Shown here: in pieces, positions 33,271 through 46,626 of the stretch
Position numbering within the stretch: position 1 is the first letter of the stretch
How the letters are laid out: the number at the start of each line of letters is the position of its first letter
Source: Marsupella aquatica
Taxonomy: Eukaryota; Marchantiophyta
Reading direction: 5' to 3'
Length of the DNA: 64,000 bases
Assembly (NCBI GenBank): GCA_973895155.1
Contig: OZ316893.1
Span: 26,908,001-26,972,000 of the forward strand
Notes under the pieces: model-generated
Seen by the model: the letters and a program-made list of their open reading frames with translations, nothing else
What the model was told of the DNA's origin: nothing
Databases searched by the model: none
Translations under genes and position numbers: made by a program

Positions 33271-35801
33271 ATCACTTCAAACCTGGAAACAAGTAGGCAA
33301 TGGCAACAAAGGAAGAAGGAACAGCAACTAAAATGGCCACCAGACCAATAAGAAAATTACCTAGGAAATAATCAATTATATTCCAAAGTGTAATTGCGAT
33401 AGGATATGGACGGATCGGCTGCAACTGGCAGAATATTCCCTGAGCCACATCCTTCAATTACGAGGAAGGTAAGACGTATCGTACGAAGTACTGTACAATA
33501 CATTATACGGTGTTGTATCTGAAAGGTAAATACGGAGTAAAGTAAAACATAAATACAGCGGTCGGGTGACGGCGATCTGAGGTGCCGTAGAATCGATCAC
33601 GGGTACAGCACTAGGGAGCCCAACGCATTTGGCGTGCGGGAAATCGCCGGAAATCTGATTGTCAGTCAGTTGGGCAGAGGGCCACCCCGTCCAGGCCCAA
33701 CCTGATCTTGTCCGGCCCGGCCCTGCCAATGGGCCAGGGCGTCAGGCACTGAGCCGCAGACGAACCCGATCTTGTCCGGCCCTGTCCTGGCCCTGCACTT
33801 AGCTGAGCTGAAGACGAACGAAGCAGAGTACAAGAGTACACCGATCTCTCTCTAAGTGCACACTCCGTAAGTGAACACCCTGGATAAATGCAAGGTGCCG
33901 AGTTCTTCCCTTTCGTTTCCTACCAGTTTTGTAAGTGCATAGAGGCTTGCACTGAACGATAAATATATGTAAGTGCAACAGTTCCATGAGGGTTATGCAC
34001 ACTCATGGGTAACCTCACAATTCCTTCCATTTACAATCGATACGTGCAAATTTTTGTGATACAGATTAATTTGCACTTAGGTTGGGGTATACAATTTATG
34101 AAAGGAGTCATTTTGCCGTCCATAAAATGCAAATTCCAAGTGTTTGCACTTGAGGATTAGTGCAAACCCTCAGTAAATGCACACCAGAGGCTTCTTCCCG
34201 GGAGTGTGCACCTAACGAGAGGTCCCTGTAGGTCTGCAGCCCAAGTCGAGCTCTTCCTTTCCGTCGTTGAAGCTCTTGGGTCGGCGAAGAGGCCATTCGA
34301 AGAGTGCTGAATGAGTTTGGTCGTAGATAGAGGTGCGTGAGTGCGTGAGTCAGTGAGTCAGCACGCAGCAGCATTGCAATTTTTTACTCATATTGTAGTA
34401 CTGTTTTGCGCCTGTTGGCAGCAGAATTGCAAGCGAGCTTTCGAAGGAGAGAACTGTACAGCAGGAGACGAAGACGGCGATGGCGGAGCAGGGAGTGCTG
34501 GAGGAGGAGGAGTAATAGCAGCGGCAGCAGCACCAGCAGCCTGGAACTGCCGGCCAGCAAGCCAAACGGAGAGCAGCAGCAGAACGAGGAGGAATGGTGT
34601 GACGATTGTTGATGATGACGAGGAGGAGGTGTAATCGATCTTGATCATTTCGTTTCATTTGTCGGCCCAACGAGAAGGCATTCGCTGATTCTATCTGCCC
34701 TAGGCAATCGCTGGTGCCCACGCCCTCCCTTCTATTTTCTACACCCTTGCCCGCCCTTCCTTGCCAGCTTGTTCTCTCGGGCGCGGTCCCTTATTGTTCT
34801 CTCTTGCTACATCTCGTACTAGATTTGCTCGCGCTTCTTCTAGACGTGGTCGATGTCGTCTCGAAGCGACTGGAAAGGAGGATTAGTGCGCAGAAAGGAT
34901 CAGTCCGGAGTGGAGGATGCATGAAATGGAAAGAGGGAATGATGTCGTAGGGTTTGGAGATAGATGGATGCAGAGAACGGTGGCGTTTTCGAGGCCGTGT
35001 TCGACCGGTCCTGAAATTTTGATAGCGTCCTGTTGACAGTCATCTTTTTCATTAAAGACGTTCTGTCTGCGGTCGACGTAGCTCTGAAGAAAGGAAAGGG
35101 AAGGAAAACGGTGAGCAGGCGGCACCGTAGTTTTCGGTTCCAAGGGGGGGTTGGTTTGGAGGAATAATAGATCTAAAGGGAAGAATAGTAAGGACTGTTG
35201 TAGTTCCGGTACCGTACCACGAGGTCTGCAGGAGGGATGGTCGCCTTTTCTCGGGAGGCGACGAAAGAGCAGGTTATTTTCTCACGATGGGAATGTAGTG
35301 GTGCGGTTCTGGAAGTGAACCCCGGCGTAGACGATGGCAGGGGTGGTGCTATTGGTAGGTCACAGGAGGAATGAAAGACAAGGAAAGCATGTGGACTGAC
35401 ATAAGTGCAGCACGTAAATGATGGCTCGGCTCTTGGGTGTGGTAGGAAGTTACTCTTGGCCAAACGCCACAATCTCTCGGAGAAGAACGAACTGTATTGT
35501 GAGCGGGCAACGGATTGGGAGGCTTAGGTAGTAAGGGGTGTGGATTAGCTCTACTCCGGATTCCGGTCACCTGTTGTCTCTCAGTTTGATCTTCCATCAT
35601 CTGTCGTTCTACTTCGTTGTCTCAAAACTTGAGACAGTAAAATTTTGCCTCTGCGGACCGCTTGGCACCAGGACCTCCTCTCACTCCTCCAGGGTACTTT
35701 CCCGCCTGTCTGATCAAATCCTTCCTCGTACTTCCTATTCTACGTCTTTTGTCCTAATGCCCGGTATTATCTGATCAAAGGGGAGCCGAGACTCAGGGGA
35801 A
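33271..35801. other. Intergenic region upstream of the receptor kinase
   Basis: No gene found. A GGA/GCAG-rich stretch at 34440-34640 and pyrimidine-rich sequence at 34700-34850 could be leader or promoter of the kinase gene. Open frames there are low-complexity artefacts. Confidence 0.5.
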
Positions 35802-38420
35802 ATGATGCGTGGGGCATTCTGGGATGTGGGGGGTCTGAAGAACAAGCCAGCGCGGATAAGAGTGTGTGCCTTCGTTGGGTCTCTTATTTACGTCTGCCTA
35901 GTGTTCTGGTCATACCGGCCTGTTCTTGTTGGTGGAGCTGTTGTGAAGGGTGATTTGGATTATCTCTTAGCTATAAAGCACAGTATTACTTGTGACTCTG
36001 ACAACTTGCTCGGCGACTGGAACGATAAGGATTCAGACCCTTGTTCCTGGTCTGGTGTGCAATGCGATCCTGATTCTCTGCGGGTTGTGTCCTTGAGGAT
36101 AGTGGGAAATCTGGCACGCAGTGCTTCTGAGGTCCCATCCAAACTCTCTGATCTGGAGGATGGTGGTTCGAAGGGGCTTTCGTGTGGGCTGCGTGGGACT
36201 TTATCACCGGCACTCGGGAAGCTTTCAGAGCTGCGGCTGTTGTCTATAAAGTTCAACAGGCTATCAGGGGAACTTCCAAAGGAGATTGGAGACCTGAAGG
36301 CGTTGCAAATCTTGGACCTTCGTTCTAATCTACTAACAGGACAGATTCCGTCGGAACTCGGGAAGTTACCGCATCTTCGGGTCCTCAACTTGGACAACAA
36401 CGCTTTGCAGGGACACATTCCAAGCGAACTTTCTTCTTGCCAGGAACTGCGTAGATTGAGCGTCTCTGGAAATGTGCTCTCGGGAAGCATTCCTCCTTCC
36501 CTTGGAAACCTTCCCCGCTTGCAACGACTTTCCTTGTCTAAGAACAATCTAGTCGGCTCAATACCCAGAGATCTGTTCTCAGGTGTGTGCACGTTAATTT
36601 ACTTTGACCTCTCAGGCAATCAACTTAGTGGCAGCATCCCTGCTGAGATTGGAGTATGTACTCAGCTGAGATGGCTTCTTTTGAATTTCAACTACTTTGT
36701 GGGCAGCATTCCTGCAGAGATCGGAATGCTTTCCAGGTTGAAGTCATTGCAGGTTGCCGGGAACCATTTGAGTGGGTACATCCCTCCCAAACTCACCCGG
36801 TGCACTATGCTCGAGTATCTTGTCCTATCTAGTCACCACAGTTGGTCTTCTTGCCTTCACCGAACGGAGCGAAACAATTTTGTTGGAGACCTTCCGCCTG
36901 GGCTTGCTTTACTGCCCAATCTGCGTGCATTGTGGGCTCCTGATGCTGGTTTGAGTGATCGATTTCCCTCAGACTGGGGTCCCTGCACAAGGCTCGAGGG
37001 TGTGAACTTGGCACAGAACTCATTTGCCGGGGAGCGATCAGCGGATTTGAGCAATTGCAAAGGTCACATCTTCCTGGATCTCAGTTCCAATCAGCCGACT
37101 GGTAGTGCCCTGGTCGAGCTTCCAGTTGGGCGCAGTAGGTTCTTTAGTACAAATTCTCCGCTTAGCAGGATACCTGAGGTCCATAATGACGTCTCTAGCC
37201 GTCCACTATCGTGCAGCGTTCACTTTCGCGGAGGGTTGTGGATGAATAGGGCTGCCTCTCAAGTGGTCCTTGACAAGAGTTCTGACAACTCTAAGGATGA
37301 TTTCTTACTTTCCAGCTTGCGAAGGAGACTATTCGCAGATGTGACTACTGACTCAAAATCCTCACAACGTAAGCTGAACTCCATTTTGGTGGCTGCTATC
37401 ACCTCAGGGTGTGCTATAGCCGTTGTCCTATTCGTTTTGGGGTTCCTCTTTCAGTGTTCCAGGTTTCGTAAGAAAAGAGCACCCCCTCCCCAGCCAGGTC
37501 GGAAGGTTGTCGTAACATTCGTGAATGTCAACCATAGCTTGACTTATGAGAACGTCGTCAGGGCGACTGGCAATTTCAGCATTGATAATCTCATCGGGAG
37601 TGGTGGTTTCGGAGCAACCTACAAGGCGGAGGTGAAGCCTGGGTTGTTGGTAGCGGTGAAGAGACTTGCTATTGGGAGGTTTCAGGGGGTGCAGCAATTC
37701 GATACTGAGATTCGAACTCTAGGGAGGATACGACATCCCAATCTGGTGACATTAATAGGCTACCATGCTAGCCGGGATGAGATGTTTCTCATTTATAACT
37801 TCTTTTCTCAGGGAAATCTGGAAACACTGATTCACGACCATAAGGAGCACATGGATTGGAAGACTAGACATAACATTGCCCTTCGAGTTGCAGAAGCTCT
37901 TGCATTTCTGCATGACGATTGTGTACCTAGAGTGCTGCATCGTGACATCAAACCGAGCAACATTCTCCTGGATGATGATTTCAATGCACATCTGGCTGAC
38001 TTCGGATTGGCACGACTCTTGGGGGCGTCTGAGACTCATGCGACAACAGATGTTGCAGGCACCTTTGGATATGTTGCTCCCGAATACGCCATGACGTGCC
38101 GAGTCACGGACAAGGCTGACGTGTACAGCTACGGGGTGGTTTTGTTGGAGCTAATATCAGGCAAGAAAGCTTTGGATCCCTCCTTTTGTGAATATGGCGA
38201 TGGCTTCAACATAGTCAGTTGGGCATGTTTACTTATCCGGCAGGGGCGAGCTCCTGAAGTTTTCCCCACCATGCTGTGGGAGATAGGGCCTGAAAAGAGT
38301 CTGCTGGAGACTTTGAAACTCGCAGTATTATGTACAGTAGACCAACTTCAGATCAGGCCAACCATGAAGGAAGTGGTTGTTACTCTCCAAAAGCTTCGAC
38401 CCGGGTTATCGACTGCTTGA
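35802..38420 (+). CDS. RPK2: RPK2/TOAD2-like leucine-rich-repeat receptor kinase
   Basis: A single open frame of 872 residues with no visible intron. A basic N-terminus and hydrophobic segment (about residues 24-48) act as signal peptide or anchor. Then come an LRR N-cap with a paired-Cys motif ([12 protein letters not shown]), about ten LRRs ([20 protein letters not shown] and following), a membrane helix (about 533-551) and a Ser/Thr kinase. Kinase motifs: glycine loop [26 protein letters not shown] and APE. The stretch [16 protein letters not shown] and the ending [20 protein letters not shown] closely match Arabidopsis RPK2. RPK2 transmits CLE-peptide signals at the plasma membrane, and moss RPK2 acts in meristem control. 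It is shorter than Arabidopsis RPK2 (about 1150 residues), with fewer LRRs. About 14 extra residues ([14 protein letters not shown], near 36829-36870) split one LRR. Start: first ATG of the frame, followed by a second ATG. Confidence 0.9.
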   Translation: MMRGAFWDVGGLKNKPARIRVCAFVGSLIYVCLVFWSYRPVLVGGAVVKGDLDYLLAIKHSITCDSDNLLGDWNDKDSDPCSWSGVQCDPDSLRVVSLRIVGNLARSASEVPSKLSDLEDGGSKGLSCGLRGTLSPALGKLSELRLLSIKFNRLSGELPKEIGDLKALQILDLRSNLLTGQIPSELGKLPHLRVLNLDNNALQGHIPSELSSCQELRRLSVSGNVLSGSIPPSLGNLPRLQRLSLSKNNLVGSIPRDLFSGVCTLIYFDLSGNQLSGSIPAEIGVCTQLRWLLLNFNYFVGSIPAEIGMLSRLKSLQVAGNHLSGYIPPKLTRCTMLEYLVLSSHHSWSSCLHRTERNNFVGDLPPGLALLPNLRALWAPDAGLSDRFPSDWGPCTRLEGVNLAQNSFAGERSADLSNCKGHIFLDLSSNQPTGSALVELPVGRSRFFSTNSPLSRIPEVHNDVSSRPLSCSVHFRGGLWMNRAASQVVLDKSSDNSKDDFLLSSLRRRLFADVTTDSKSSQRKLNSILVAAITSGCAIAVVLFVLGFLFQCSRFRKKRAPPPQPGRKVVVTFVNVNHSLTYENVVRATGNFSIDNLIGSGGFGATYKAEVKPGLLVAVKRLAIGRFQGVQQFDTEIRTLGRIRHPNLVTLIGYHASRDEMFLIYNFFSQGNLETLIHDHKEHMDWKTRHNIALRVAEALAFLHDDCVPRVLHRDIKPSNILLDDDFNAHLADFGLARLLGASETHATTDVAGTFGYVAPEYAMTCRVTDKADVYSYGVVLLELISGKKALDPSFCEYGDGFNIVSWACLLIRQGRAPEVFPTMLWEIGPEKSLLETLKLAVLCTVDQLQIRPTMKEVVVTLQKLRPGLSTA

Positions 38421-39604
38421 AAAATGCAGCTCCCCTTTATATCGCCATTTTGTCAGCATGAAGACAATCTGCTTGCTTTCTCTCCTCTGTCATGTGCCCC
38501 ACTCCTTTAATCCTAGTCAGTTTTGAATGAAGATCATTGGGCGCTTTTTGTTGAGGGGGGGAGGAGGTGATTTTTCAGAAGGACAATGGTCACTCCTCTT
38601 CGAGCAATATTTTGGCGTGGTTCTCACTATCCAGCGTTAATTTAGGAGTGAGCTGGATAGATAGATGTCGTTCCTTGTCCCACACGTCCATTTGTATCTA
38701 GTCATTCACAATATCAGTAGCTTGTTCGTTCTGCACTCACAAGCACTTGTATCCGTAGAGTGCTGTTGACCATAATCTAGAAAGTTACATCTGTAAGTAC
38801 CTCACAAGGTCGCTTACCTTGGCTTTTCGTTCGGAATTTCGCGAGCCGACTCTTCCCCTCGCTTTTGCGGAGATATAATTGAAGGAGCGTTTCTTGTGGT
38901 AATTGCTGTCTCCTCCGGACAAATCTGGGCCTGGGTTAGGTTTCAAAAAATTGATCGGAGAGTTGGGAAGAAGTCGACCGTGTGGAGTACTTTAGTCGAT
39001 CGACTATGTCGCAACACTTACGAGGAATGTTCCCGACACCTTATTAATGTCCCGAATTCTTCTGGTGGTTCATAATTTCGTTGTGACAAGGCTGAGACAT
39101 GTGCTTTAACTTGGTGCATTCCCCTAGCAAGGTAATCGAGCTGCACTAGGATTCCTTGAAGGATCTGTACGAGGGCCAGTTTCCAGAGCCACCTGATGAG
39201 ACCTTGCTAGGAAAGAAAGGTAGTTAATTCGCTCACCGAATCTCCAGCTCCTTTGTGTTCTTGTCACATGAATACAGGCGCTGTTGCATTGTCTTCTGAT
39301 TCGGGTTGTCTTGAAATTTGGATTCATCAATGAGCCTGCTGGGACCGGCGTTCTCCTCTGGTGTAGAGAAGTGATACTTTTACTGAATTTCTGCGTGAGT
39401 GAGTCGTTGGATGCAGCTTAGGAGTTTTGTAGGTGAAATAGTCAGGGTCCTTGGGATTACTCCTACCTAGGTTGCAGGAATTGACATCAAACTTTTCTAA
39501 AAGTGCCAAGTGTTGGCAAAGACGTGCGTAGTCCATGTCAACAAAGTAGGGGCAATGTGGAGGACATCTCTTAAACCACACCTGCCCATATAGTAACCTC
39601 ATTC

Positions 39605-39900
39605 ACTCCTTCACAACTCCTCACTCATATCCTGTGGTGAATACTCTTTTACCAGAAAAGGTAAAGCACTCACCATCAACTCCTCACTCATATCCTGTGG
39701 TGAATACTCTTTTACCAGAAAAGGTAAAGCACTCACCATCTGTTGTGGAGCTCAAGCCCATTCTTGAACATGTGCACTTTATAATGAGAGCTAGGGGTAA
39801 CCTTTATAGGTGCACAAGTCCATTCTTGAACATGTGCACTTTATAATGAGAGCTAGGTTAACTTTATAATGAGAGCTAGGGGTAACCTTTATAGGTGCAG
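39605..39900 (+). repeat. Internally duplicated copy of the 12322-12490 repeat family
   Basis: A 63-bp unit (aactcctcactcatatcctg, then gtggtgaatactcttttacc) is tandemly repeated at 39615-39677 and 39678-39740. It is followed by two copies of agtccattcttgaacatgtg with tttataatgagagctagg. The non-duplicated relative is at 12322-12490. Confidence 0.75.
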
Positions 39901-40230
39901 TTGTGATTTTAAGCCCCATTGTTTGTCCACAAAACCTGGATGCACCAGGTTTCACCATTTTCAGTACCATTTTCTTGAAATTGTGGAACAAAGTATCACC
40001 CTAGAGAAGAGTAATGTGAAAAAAGAGATAAGTTTTGGACACTTCTCTTTTTATATGGACAATGGTGGTTTAAGTAGACCATGAGAAATGAGAAAGGGGA
40101 TTGCATATTGTGGTGTAGTGCTTACAATGGTGGGTCACAAACTGTGAGTCACCATGCATTCTTGAATCAAGTTTCAGTAAACAACAGTGAAATTGTTCAT
40201 GTTTTTAGTTCAAAATCACACCTGTTCAGA

Positions 40231-40770
40231 ATCACACTGGAACAAGCACGGTTGGTAACATTTTATTATACAAATAACAATAGAAGATTAGAATTTTTGG
40301 TGTGCTTTGCACCTTAGTGTCAATGAGGGCCTCTTTGTCGCGATTTTAATTTAGCAGATGCAAAATCACATTGGGACATTCACTGTTGGTAACATTTTAT
40401 TATACACGAGCCCTATGCCAGTGAGTTGCTCTTCTGTGCAAGGAGGGCCGGTCCATAGGGAGTCGGGTCGGGGCATTTATGGGGCAGCGTGAAGCACATA
40501 TGTGCCATGGGCGTGAAGCACATATGTGCCATGGGTGCACATTTATTCGATCAAAGTCAAGGAAAACAGTTAATCAAATTAGATGGCTGTTGATCCTTCC
40601 TGCCCAAGAGACTTTTTGTAATGGAAAGAAGTACTAAAAAATGTGGGGATCCCTTATTATTATAGTTGTAGATTTTATTTTATTTTACAAATACAAAATT
40701 AGAGATTTTGGTGTGCTTTGCACCTTAGTGTCAATGAAGGCCTCGTTGTGGCGATTTTAATTTAGCAGAC
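40231..40770. repeat. Local duplications flanking a dispersed repeat
   Basis: The string ggtgtgctttgcaccttagt, followed by gtcaatga and ggcctc, then gcgattttaatttagcaga, occurs at about 40299-40358 and 40707-40769. The string ttggtaacattttattatac occurs at about 40250 and 40386. Between them lies the repeat at 40405-40650. Confidence 0.75.
40405..40650 (+). repeat. Dispersed repeat, second copy at 60815-61020
   Basis: The series gagccctat, gtgcaaggaggg, catagggag, ggcatttatggggcagc, cacatatgtgcca, then gatcaa, and gttttttgta-like end recurs in order at 60815-61020. In this copy a 24-bp unit (gcgtgaagcacatatgtgcc) is present twice at about 40487-40534. Confidence 0.75.
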
Positions 40771-40848
40771 GCCATTGCAATTGAAAGAAAAGGGCGATTT
40801 TGAAAGCATTTCGTTCCATTGTGGTCCGCTCACCTCTGTACAGCAGCT

Positions 40849-43800
40849 ATGGCGGTCGCACGCGGAATGCTTCCCCTCTCGTCGGTCTTCATCCATTCTC
40901 CGAAATTGGGCGCATCGATCGACTTCGCCCCGACTGTGGGAACCTCACTGAAATTCTCAGGAATTTCCGCTCTCCTTTCTGCGGGTGGAGCCAGTCGTTT
41001 GGAAGCAGGGCACGGGAGGGACTGGACGACTCTGTGGAGCTCAAGCAATTCGGGGAAATTCGTCAATTGGAGTGACAGTTCTTCGAACTCGGGAGCGGTT
41101 TTCGGACAGAGAAGGGGGAGGGGTTTCTTTTCCATGGCAGCAGCTGCTTCTGAGGTGCGTTCTGCTGCAGGGCTGGGTGAAATTCCTGAACGGCGAACGA
41201 ATTGAGGATAAATTCTGCACTGTCTGATTTTCCCTTACATTCTATGTTGCATGACCGTCCTCTCGAAATTCAAATTGCGAAGCTCCGCCAGAAGGGAGCC
41301 CTGTGACGGTCCGCTCAAAAATTGCAGCCACGTCGAAGTAACTCAGTTTGACTCTTCGTCTTGATAACTTGGTTTTAGATTCCGCTGTTCACACAGTCGG
41401 GGTGAAGTCGATCGGAGAATGGATGAAGCCCTCACATGGATTAACACCAAGTTCTGCATAGACTTCCTTTATAAGACTCAAGGAATCTACGCGTGCACTA
41501 ATTTCCACTTTCTATTTTCCACTTTCTAATTTCCATTTTCTAGAAGCAATTTGAAATTCAAAGCCATAAGGGAGAGCTAACAAGTGATGAGGCCCGGCAT
41601 CCGAGCAATCCAGATACTGGAAGGGCATGAACTGACGGATCAGTGATGCTACCGGGTCTCTCTGTTTGACATGACTGAGGATATAACCAACCTTAAGATC
41701 AAAACGAGGTTTGGAGGAACTTGGTGGTGCCTATGGACGTGATGTGGCATTGAATAATTGTCAGGATCCCAATTTTTTACACAAGAGTCCTACTGAATTG
41801 CGACTTTGGTTATATTTCTTATATTGTGGAGGACATTGGATGCCTTTGGATGGAACCTAACCTAAAGCAATATTTATGATGCTAATTCTCTTTCCATGTA
41901 ACGGAATAGCACTGCATTTTGGTTCTCGAACAGCTTTGGTCTAATGTGAATTCTCACTTAGTAGCATGGAAGGATGCTGGCAGTGTCTGTGCACTTCCTT
42001 CAGCCATGGTTATCTGACATTATAGACTCATATTCTTCATTCACGATATTGATATTTTGGTGGGCTTTGGATGCTGAGAATGATCTGATTTGCATCAGGA
42101 TTGTTAGGAGGGCTGCCCTTGTGAAGCTCACAAAAAAAATTCGCTTTACGCAGGCTTTGGGGGTCTTTCGATAAGGCGAGGAGACATGTTTTGAGGAATA
42201 TGACTGAAAAGTTGTCCTTTATGATGCATGTGCAGACGTTGTCTCCAGCAGATGAAGCTGAATATAAGATACAAGAACAGATCCTTGCTCACCAGGTAGT
42301 TAATTACATTGGCGTTAATTTCTCGTCCTTATCTCAGTGGAAATTCAGTGCTGTGATTGGTCTGCCCTGTTGTCTTCAACTCTTCTTATATCTGTCGCCT
42401 CCTTCAATGTCTTCTTTGTCCACGGGATTGAATCTTGCTTCGGGGGTGCAGAAAGCAGCGGCAAAGCTGTCGCAACTAGAAGAAGCACGAACCCTAGTGC
42501 ATCAAACCACGCTTGGGACACTATCGACGATTTCTCAGGTCTGGGTGTTTTTTTTCTGGTTTTTCAATTACTGAGATGGCTTCAGCCAAATGTAAGATAC
42601 CGATAGGAAAAGAATCTAAAATGACCTTCACTGCACCTGTGATGGCCCTGGTCGCGTCGTCTTGTTGGAGGGAGGCTTTTTTGGGGTCACTTGCAACTGG
42701 GCTCTTTAAAGTCTATATGAATGTGTGACAGTGTGGTTTTGAAACGTTTCCTCATCTCTTAACGCTAGTGACCCTCCCGATTGCTCACGGAGTATCATTT
42801 ATGATGTCATTTGTTGATGTTTCTCGATGCTTGTATGGCCGGTTTCAGAAATATGATGGGTTTCCGGTTGCATCCATGGTCACTTACGCTACAGATGAGG
42901 ATGGAAGTATAATTCTATGTATCAGCGCTTTATCTCCGCACACCAGAGTAAGTCTCGAACAAACACGATTACTTTCCCTTTTATGGTTTAGTATGGTATT
43001 TGCTGATGGGGGAACTGCACCCGGATAGCTTTGCATCAGAGAATTGGATACATAGCTTCACTCTGAGTCTTTGACATGCGTTTGGTCTTGTAGGATTTGG
43101 AGCTAAATCCAAAGTGCTCCCTGCTGGTACCGAAAGATCCAACTGACAAAAGTGATACAGTTGTGACTATTGTTGGCGAGGCTCTCACGGTAGTACTCTA
43201 ATCTTTCTACAATGGTGGAATGGTTTTCATTCATAGAATTCTTGATCTACTAAAGTAGCTATCCACAGGATCTCTTCTGGTTACATGCAAAGCATTCTCA
43301 GTTTTCTGTACAATCGTTCGGCGACTTTGAGTGAGAGGAAGCTTGGTAATATGGAAAGATTTTATCACGGAAAGTTTAGTTGCAGAAGGTTGAGTGAAGG
43401 TTTGTACACCGGCTAGTTGACGTTCTAAAATAACACGAACAAAGTCGTCCACCACTGTTGTTATATACCGCTGCTCTTCTCCACCGCTGTTCTTTGGCCC
43501 TCTTATAGATCCTTTCAGTTCAGTCCCCGAATGTGGCTTGTCGTGATATCCAACTTATGCAAAATTGAACTTTCCCTCACATATAGGTGTCTGACCAAGA
43601 TGAAAGTTCTGTGCGTGCTGCCTTTCTGAAAAGGCATCCTGGGGCTTTTTGGGTAAGATTGGACATGCCTAAACTTTTATCATATGGAACTTTTGGTCTA
43701 CTCCTGTCACTCTGAAGCTATCGGTTCTGAACGCTGTTCCTCGTAGAATGCCTTTCATTTTTGAATCCGCAAATGCTGAATTCCGATCTGTTTGATGAGA

Positions 43801-45710
43801 AATGATCAAAATTCCTTGGTTTTATAGAACGGATATGCACTGTGATGGCCAAGGCTAAGGCCAAAAAGTGTGTTTTCAATTTGGCACTTTGGTTTTCAAT
43901 CTGCAGGTTGACTTTGGGGACTTCAGATTTGTTCGTATTCAACCCAGGAAGGTTCGATATGTGTCAGGAATAGCGACAGGTTTTGCCGCTGTTGGAGGTC
44001 AGTTTACTTGTTCTATCAGGTTGATTTTTTAGATATGAGGTTTGCACAGATACAACGAAGAAAATTCCACTATATTTGTACTGGCAATAAATGTTGATAC
44101 TGGCAGATCATTCTACTTGGATTGGGTAGAACTACGCATCCAAAAGCATGTACTAGACACATCCATCCTGCCCACAAAAACATTGGATACTCTCACCTCG
44201 CCGTCCCTGCAAGTTCTAAAGAGCCTGATGACCAAGCGCGGGCTCATACTCTTTCCTAAGTGCTCACGTATTTAATTGTGGGCAGTGCGGATAGAGCACG
44301 GGGTCACTGTCAAAGAGAGTTTCCCTGCACCGTTCTCTTTGGAGGTTCACTTTTTATGTCACCCTTTGAAATGAAAGCCAAATGTGGACTGAACAAATTG
44401 TGTTCTCCATCCGGTCATTGCAGAGTTTACAGGTGAACTGTACCAAGCTGCAAATGTTGACCCCATCTCTCAATTTGGAGCAGCAATTGCAGTTCTGTGT
44501 TGCTTTCTGTCTCGCCCTTGTTTCGCAGCTATTTCATTCCAGCAGTTTGTTCCCGGAGAGACGTCAGTTTTTATTTCTGAACTTGCGATCTAGAATTTGA
44601 AAGGTTGAGTCCGCTGACGCAGTGATATACTGATGACTATGATTATACAGGGTCACATGAACAGGGATCATTCTGATCAAACTGCACAAATTGTGGGGAG
44701 CAGTCTTGGAGTTAAGGTACAGTCATTGCAATCCAAAGTTCTCAAAGAAAAGTTTTCAGATTCTTCATGACCAGAATCATGTATCTTGACGGTTAATCTC
44801 GTCCATGCAATTTTGTAAGCGGATGTGTTGAATGGTGGGACGGTCTTTATCAGTTGGTATCTCTCAGCCTCCAGTCATACAGAAATAGTGAGTAGAAAGT
44901 GGGTAGGACATGGTCGGGTCTACGTCTACTCAGTTCCAGTAGGTGAAAACCGTACTCACAACGCAATTGTTTTCTCAGGTAGATTCTGCTCTGATTCAAG
45001 ACGTGGACAAGTACGGGTTCGGTGTTCTGGTAATCACAAACAATCATTCTTTGTTAGGGGGATGGCACCCTTGATTGTCATGTGTGCATCCATGGTTAGA
45101 GAGGCCTATGGCTGGAAGTCAGATGTTCCCGAGTTATTGTTTTTTAGATTAGTCGAGGAAGAGCGTATTAGCACTTGTGGAATTCTTGACAGGGGGCACT
45201 TGGAGAGCTAGAGATAATTGTGCAATTTTCTTGATACGCATTTTACAAACATGATGAATTATATCTCGGCTGTGTTGGGATTCACGCTAATGCAAAGTAT
45301 GTAGAACGGCCATATTCATCGTTATTTTGGGATGTGCAGGCAAAACGTCAAGGGAAACCTATCAAGCTACGTATTCCATTCCCTCGACCTGCTGAGGACC
45401 GGAAGTAAGTCTCTGAACGCCACACCCACTTCCTGTATGCACTTCCTGTATGGGTTGTAAAGTCATTGCAACTCAATTGTGGATGCTTCTTTTGTACCTC
45501 GTCTCTTCAAAACTAATTTGTCATACCAGTTCTACCAGGAATTGCACAACTTACAAAACCACCACTCTTAGTGCGGCAGATAATTATTTTCATCTTTCAT
45601 GTCTTTTGAATTGGATTTTGATACACTGTTGTTCTCTGATATGTACCTTTTGTGCGCACAGAGCTGTGAAAACACTTATAGTTGAAATGTTGACACCAAA
45701 GGACAGCTAA
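40849..45710 (+). CDS. HOZ: Plastid HugZ-like FMN-binding split-barrel protein with DUF2470
   Basis: Twelve exons fit GT-AG rules in phase: 40849-41154, 42236-42295, 42452-42538, 42849-42947, 43094-43189, 43587-43652, 43907-43997, 44424-44491, 44651-44716, 44979-45029, 45340-45404 and 45662-45710, giving about 367 residues. The N-terminus is Ser/Ala-rich without acidic residues, fitting a chloroplast transit peptide. The pyridoxamine-5'-phosphate-oxidase-like barrel has LGTLSTISQKYDGFPVASMV and ALSPHTRDLELNPKCSLLV, then FRFVRIQPRKVRYVSGIATG. The C-terminal DUF2470/HugZ part begins GHMNRDHSDQTAQIVG and ends IPFPRPAEDRKAVKTLIVEM. HugZ degrades haem in bacteria; whether the plant homologues do so is uncertain. 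Exon 2 is the least certain exon. No break was seen. Confidence 0.88.
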
Positions 45711-46626
45711 ACCATCTACACCAATGAAATATTTGGATGGTTGGATCTTTCAATTTAGAGGCGTGGTATAATAGATGCCATTATGCTTCAAGTGTACAAA
45801 AGAAGGGTACAGCGATTCATGGCCTTCAGGCGAGTGCTGGAGTCCAATGCATGGAAGTGGGTTGCAGCAATTTATACCATTGGGCAATTAAACCCTTCTT
45901 TCCAAATTTGCTTGTCATTTTATTACAAGAGACAACTTGGTGATTATAAGATCTCCCTCCATAGCAGATGCACATATTAAAACAACAGATAAGCCGAGCC
46001 AATATTGACCCGGTTGTACAAAAAGAGTCCAAAAAAGCCAGTATTGACCGGGTTGTACAAACAGAGTCCAGAAAAACCCAGAATTGATGGGTTGTATAAA
46101 AGTAGGGCCCTTGACCTAACTATAACAGTAGATATGCATTCCTCTTAGGAGAATCAGCTGATATTACTGATTAGTCCAAAAATGGGGGGTTAATTCCTCT
46201 CAGGAGAATCAGGATGAAAATCAGTACCAGTCAGATTTTTCTTGAGCAAAATGAATCCAATTTTTCATTTCAGAACAAAGCCCAAAATATGAAGAAAAAA
46301 TGCTTCAAATTTAGAAACAGATACAGTGAACTTTCTCCTTTCTCTTTCCTCTCACAATTCTCCTGGAACTTGTAGTGACAACTGAGGTGGTGCAATCACC
46401 AAATTTTTCTACCCACACACACCATTTACTAGTGTAATTTGTGACAACTTCCGTGCAATTTCGGATCTTCTTATCTTCTAATGAAACTGGACTATGGATA
46501 CGAATAAATATACTGCATCAGACTCACATGATACATCTATCTCCTTGGGATTGAAATATTGAAATCTACAACCACAACTACCGTTTTGAGGAAGGTCTGA
46601 TGACCTTAGTCAAGAAGCCTAGTCAT
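45711..46626. other. Intergenic region between convergent genes
   Basis: 3' flanks of the HugZ-like gene (plus) and of the pseudouridine synthase gene (minus). It includes a tandem repeat listed separately and nothing else recognised. Confidence 0.5.
45990..46100. repeat. Tandem repeat, about 40-bp unit, three degenerate copies
   Basis: The pattern gccaatattgacccggttgt, then acaaaaagagtcc, repeats as gccagtattgaccgggttgt, then acaaacagagtcc, and a third, weaker copy cccagaattgatgggttgta. Confidence 0.75.

Larger units (their letters stand above)
38421..40848. other. Intergenic region with repeats
   Basis: 3' flank of the kinase, then repeat families listed separately. No supportable gene. 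Confidence 0.5.

Noticed and set aside
34341-34634. Arg/Ser-rich open frame near 34.4-34.6 kb
   Set aside because: Low-complexity GGA/GCAG repeats keep several frames open on both strands; more likely leader or promoter DNA.
40849-45710. Glutamyl-tRNA reductase-binding protein (GluTRBP)
   Set aside because: It shares the split barrel and DUF2470, but the RKVRYVSGIATG and GHMNRDHSDQ segments fit the HugZ-like group better.
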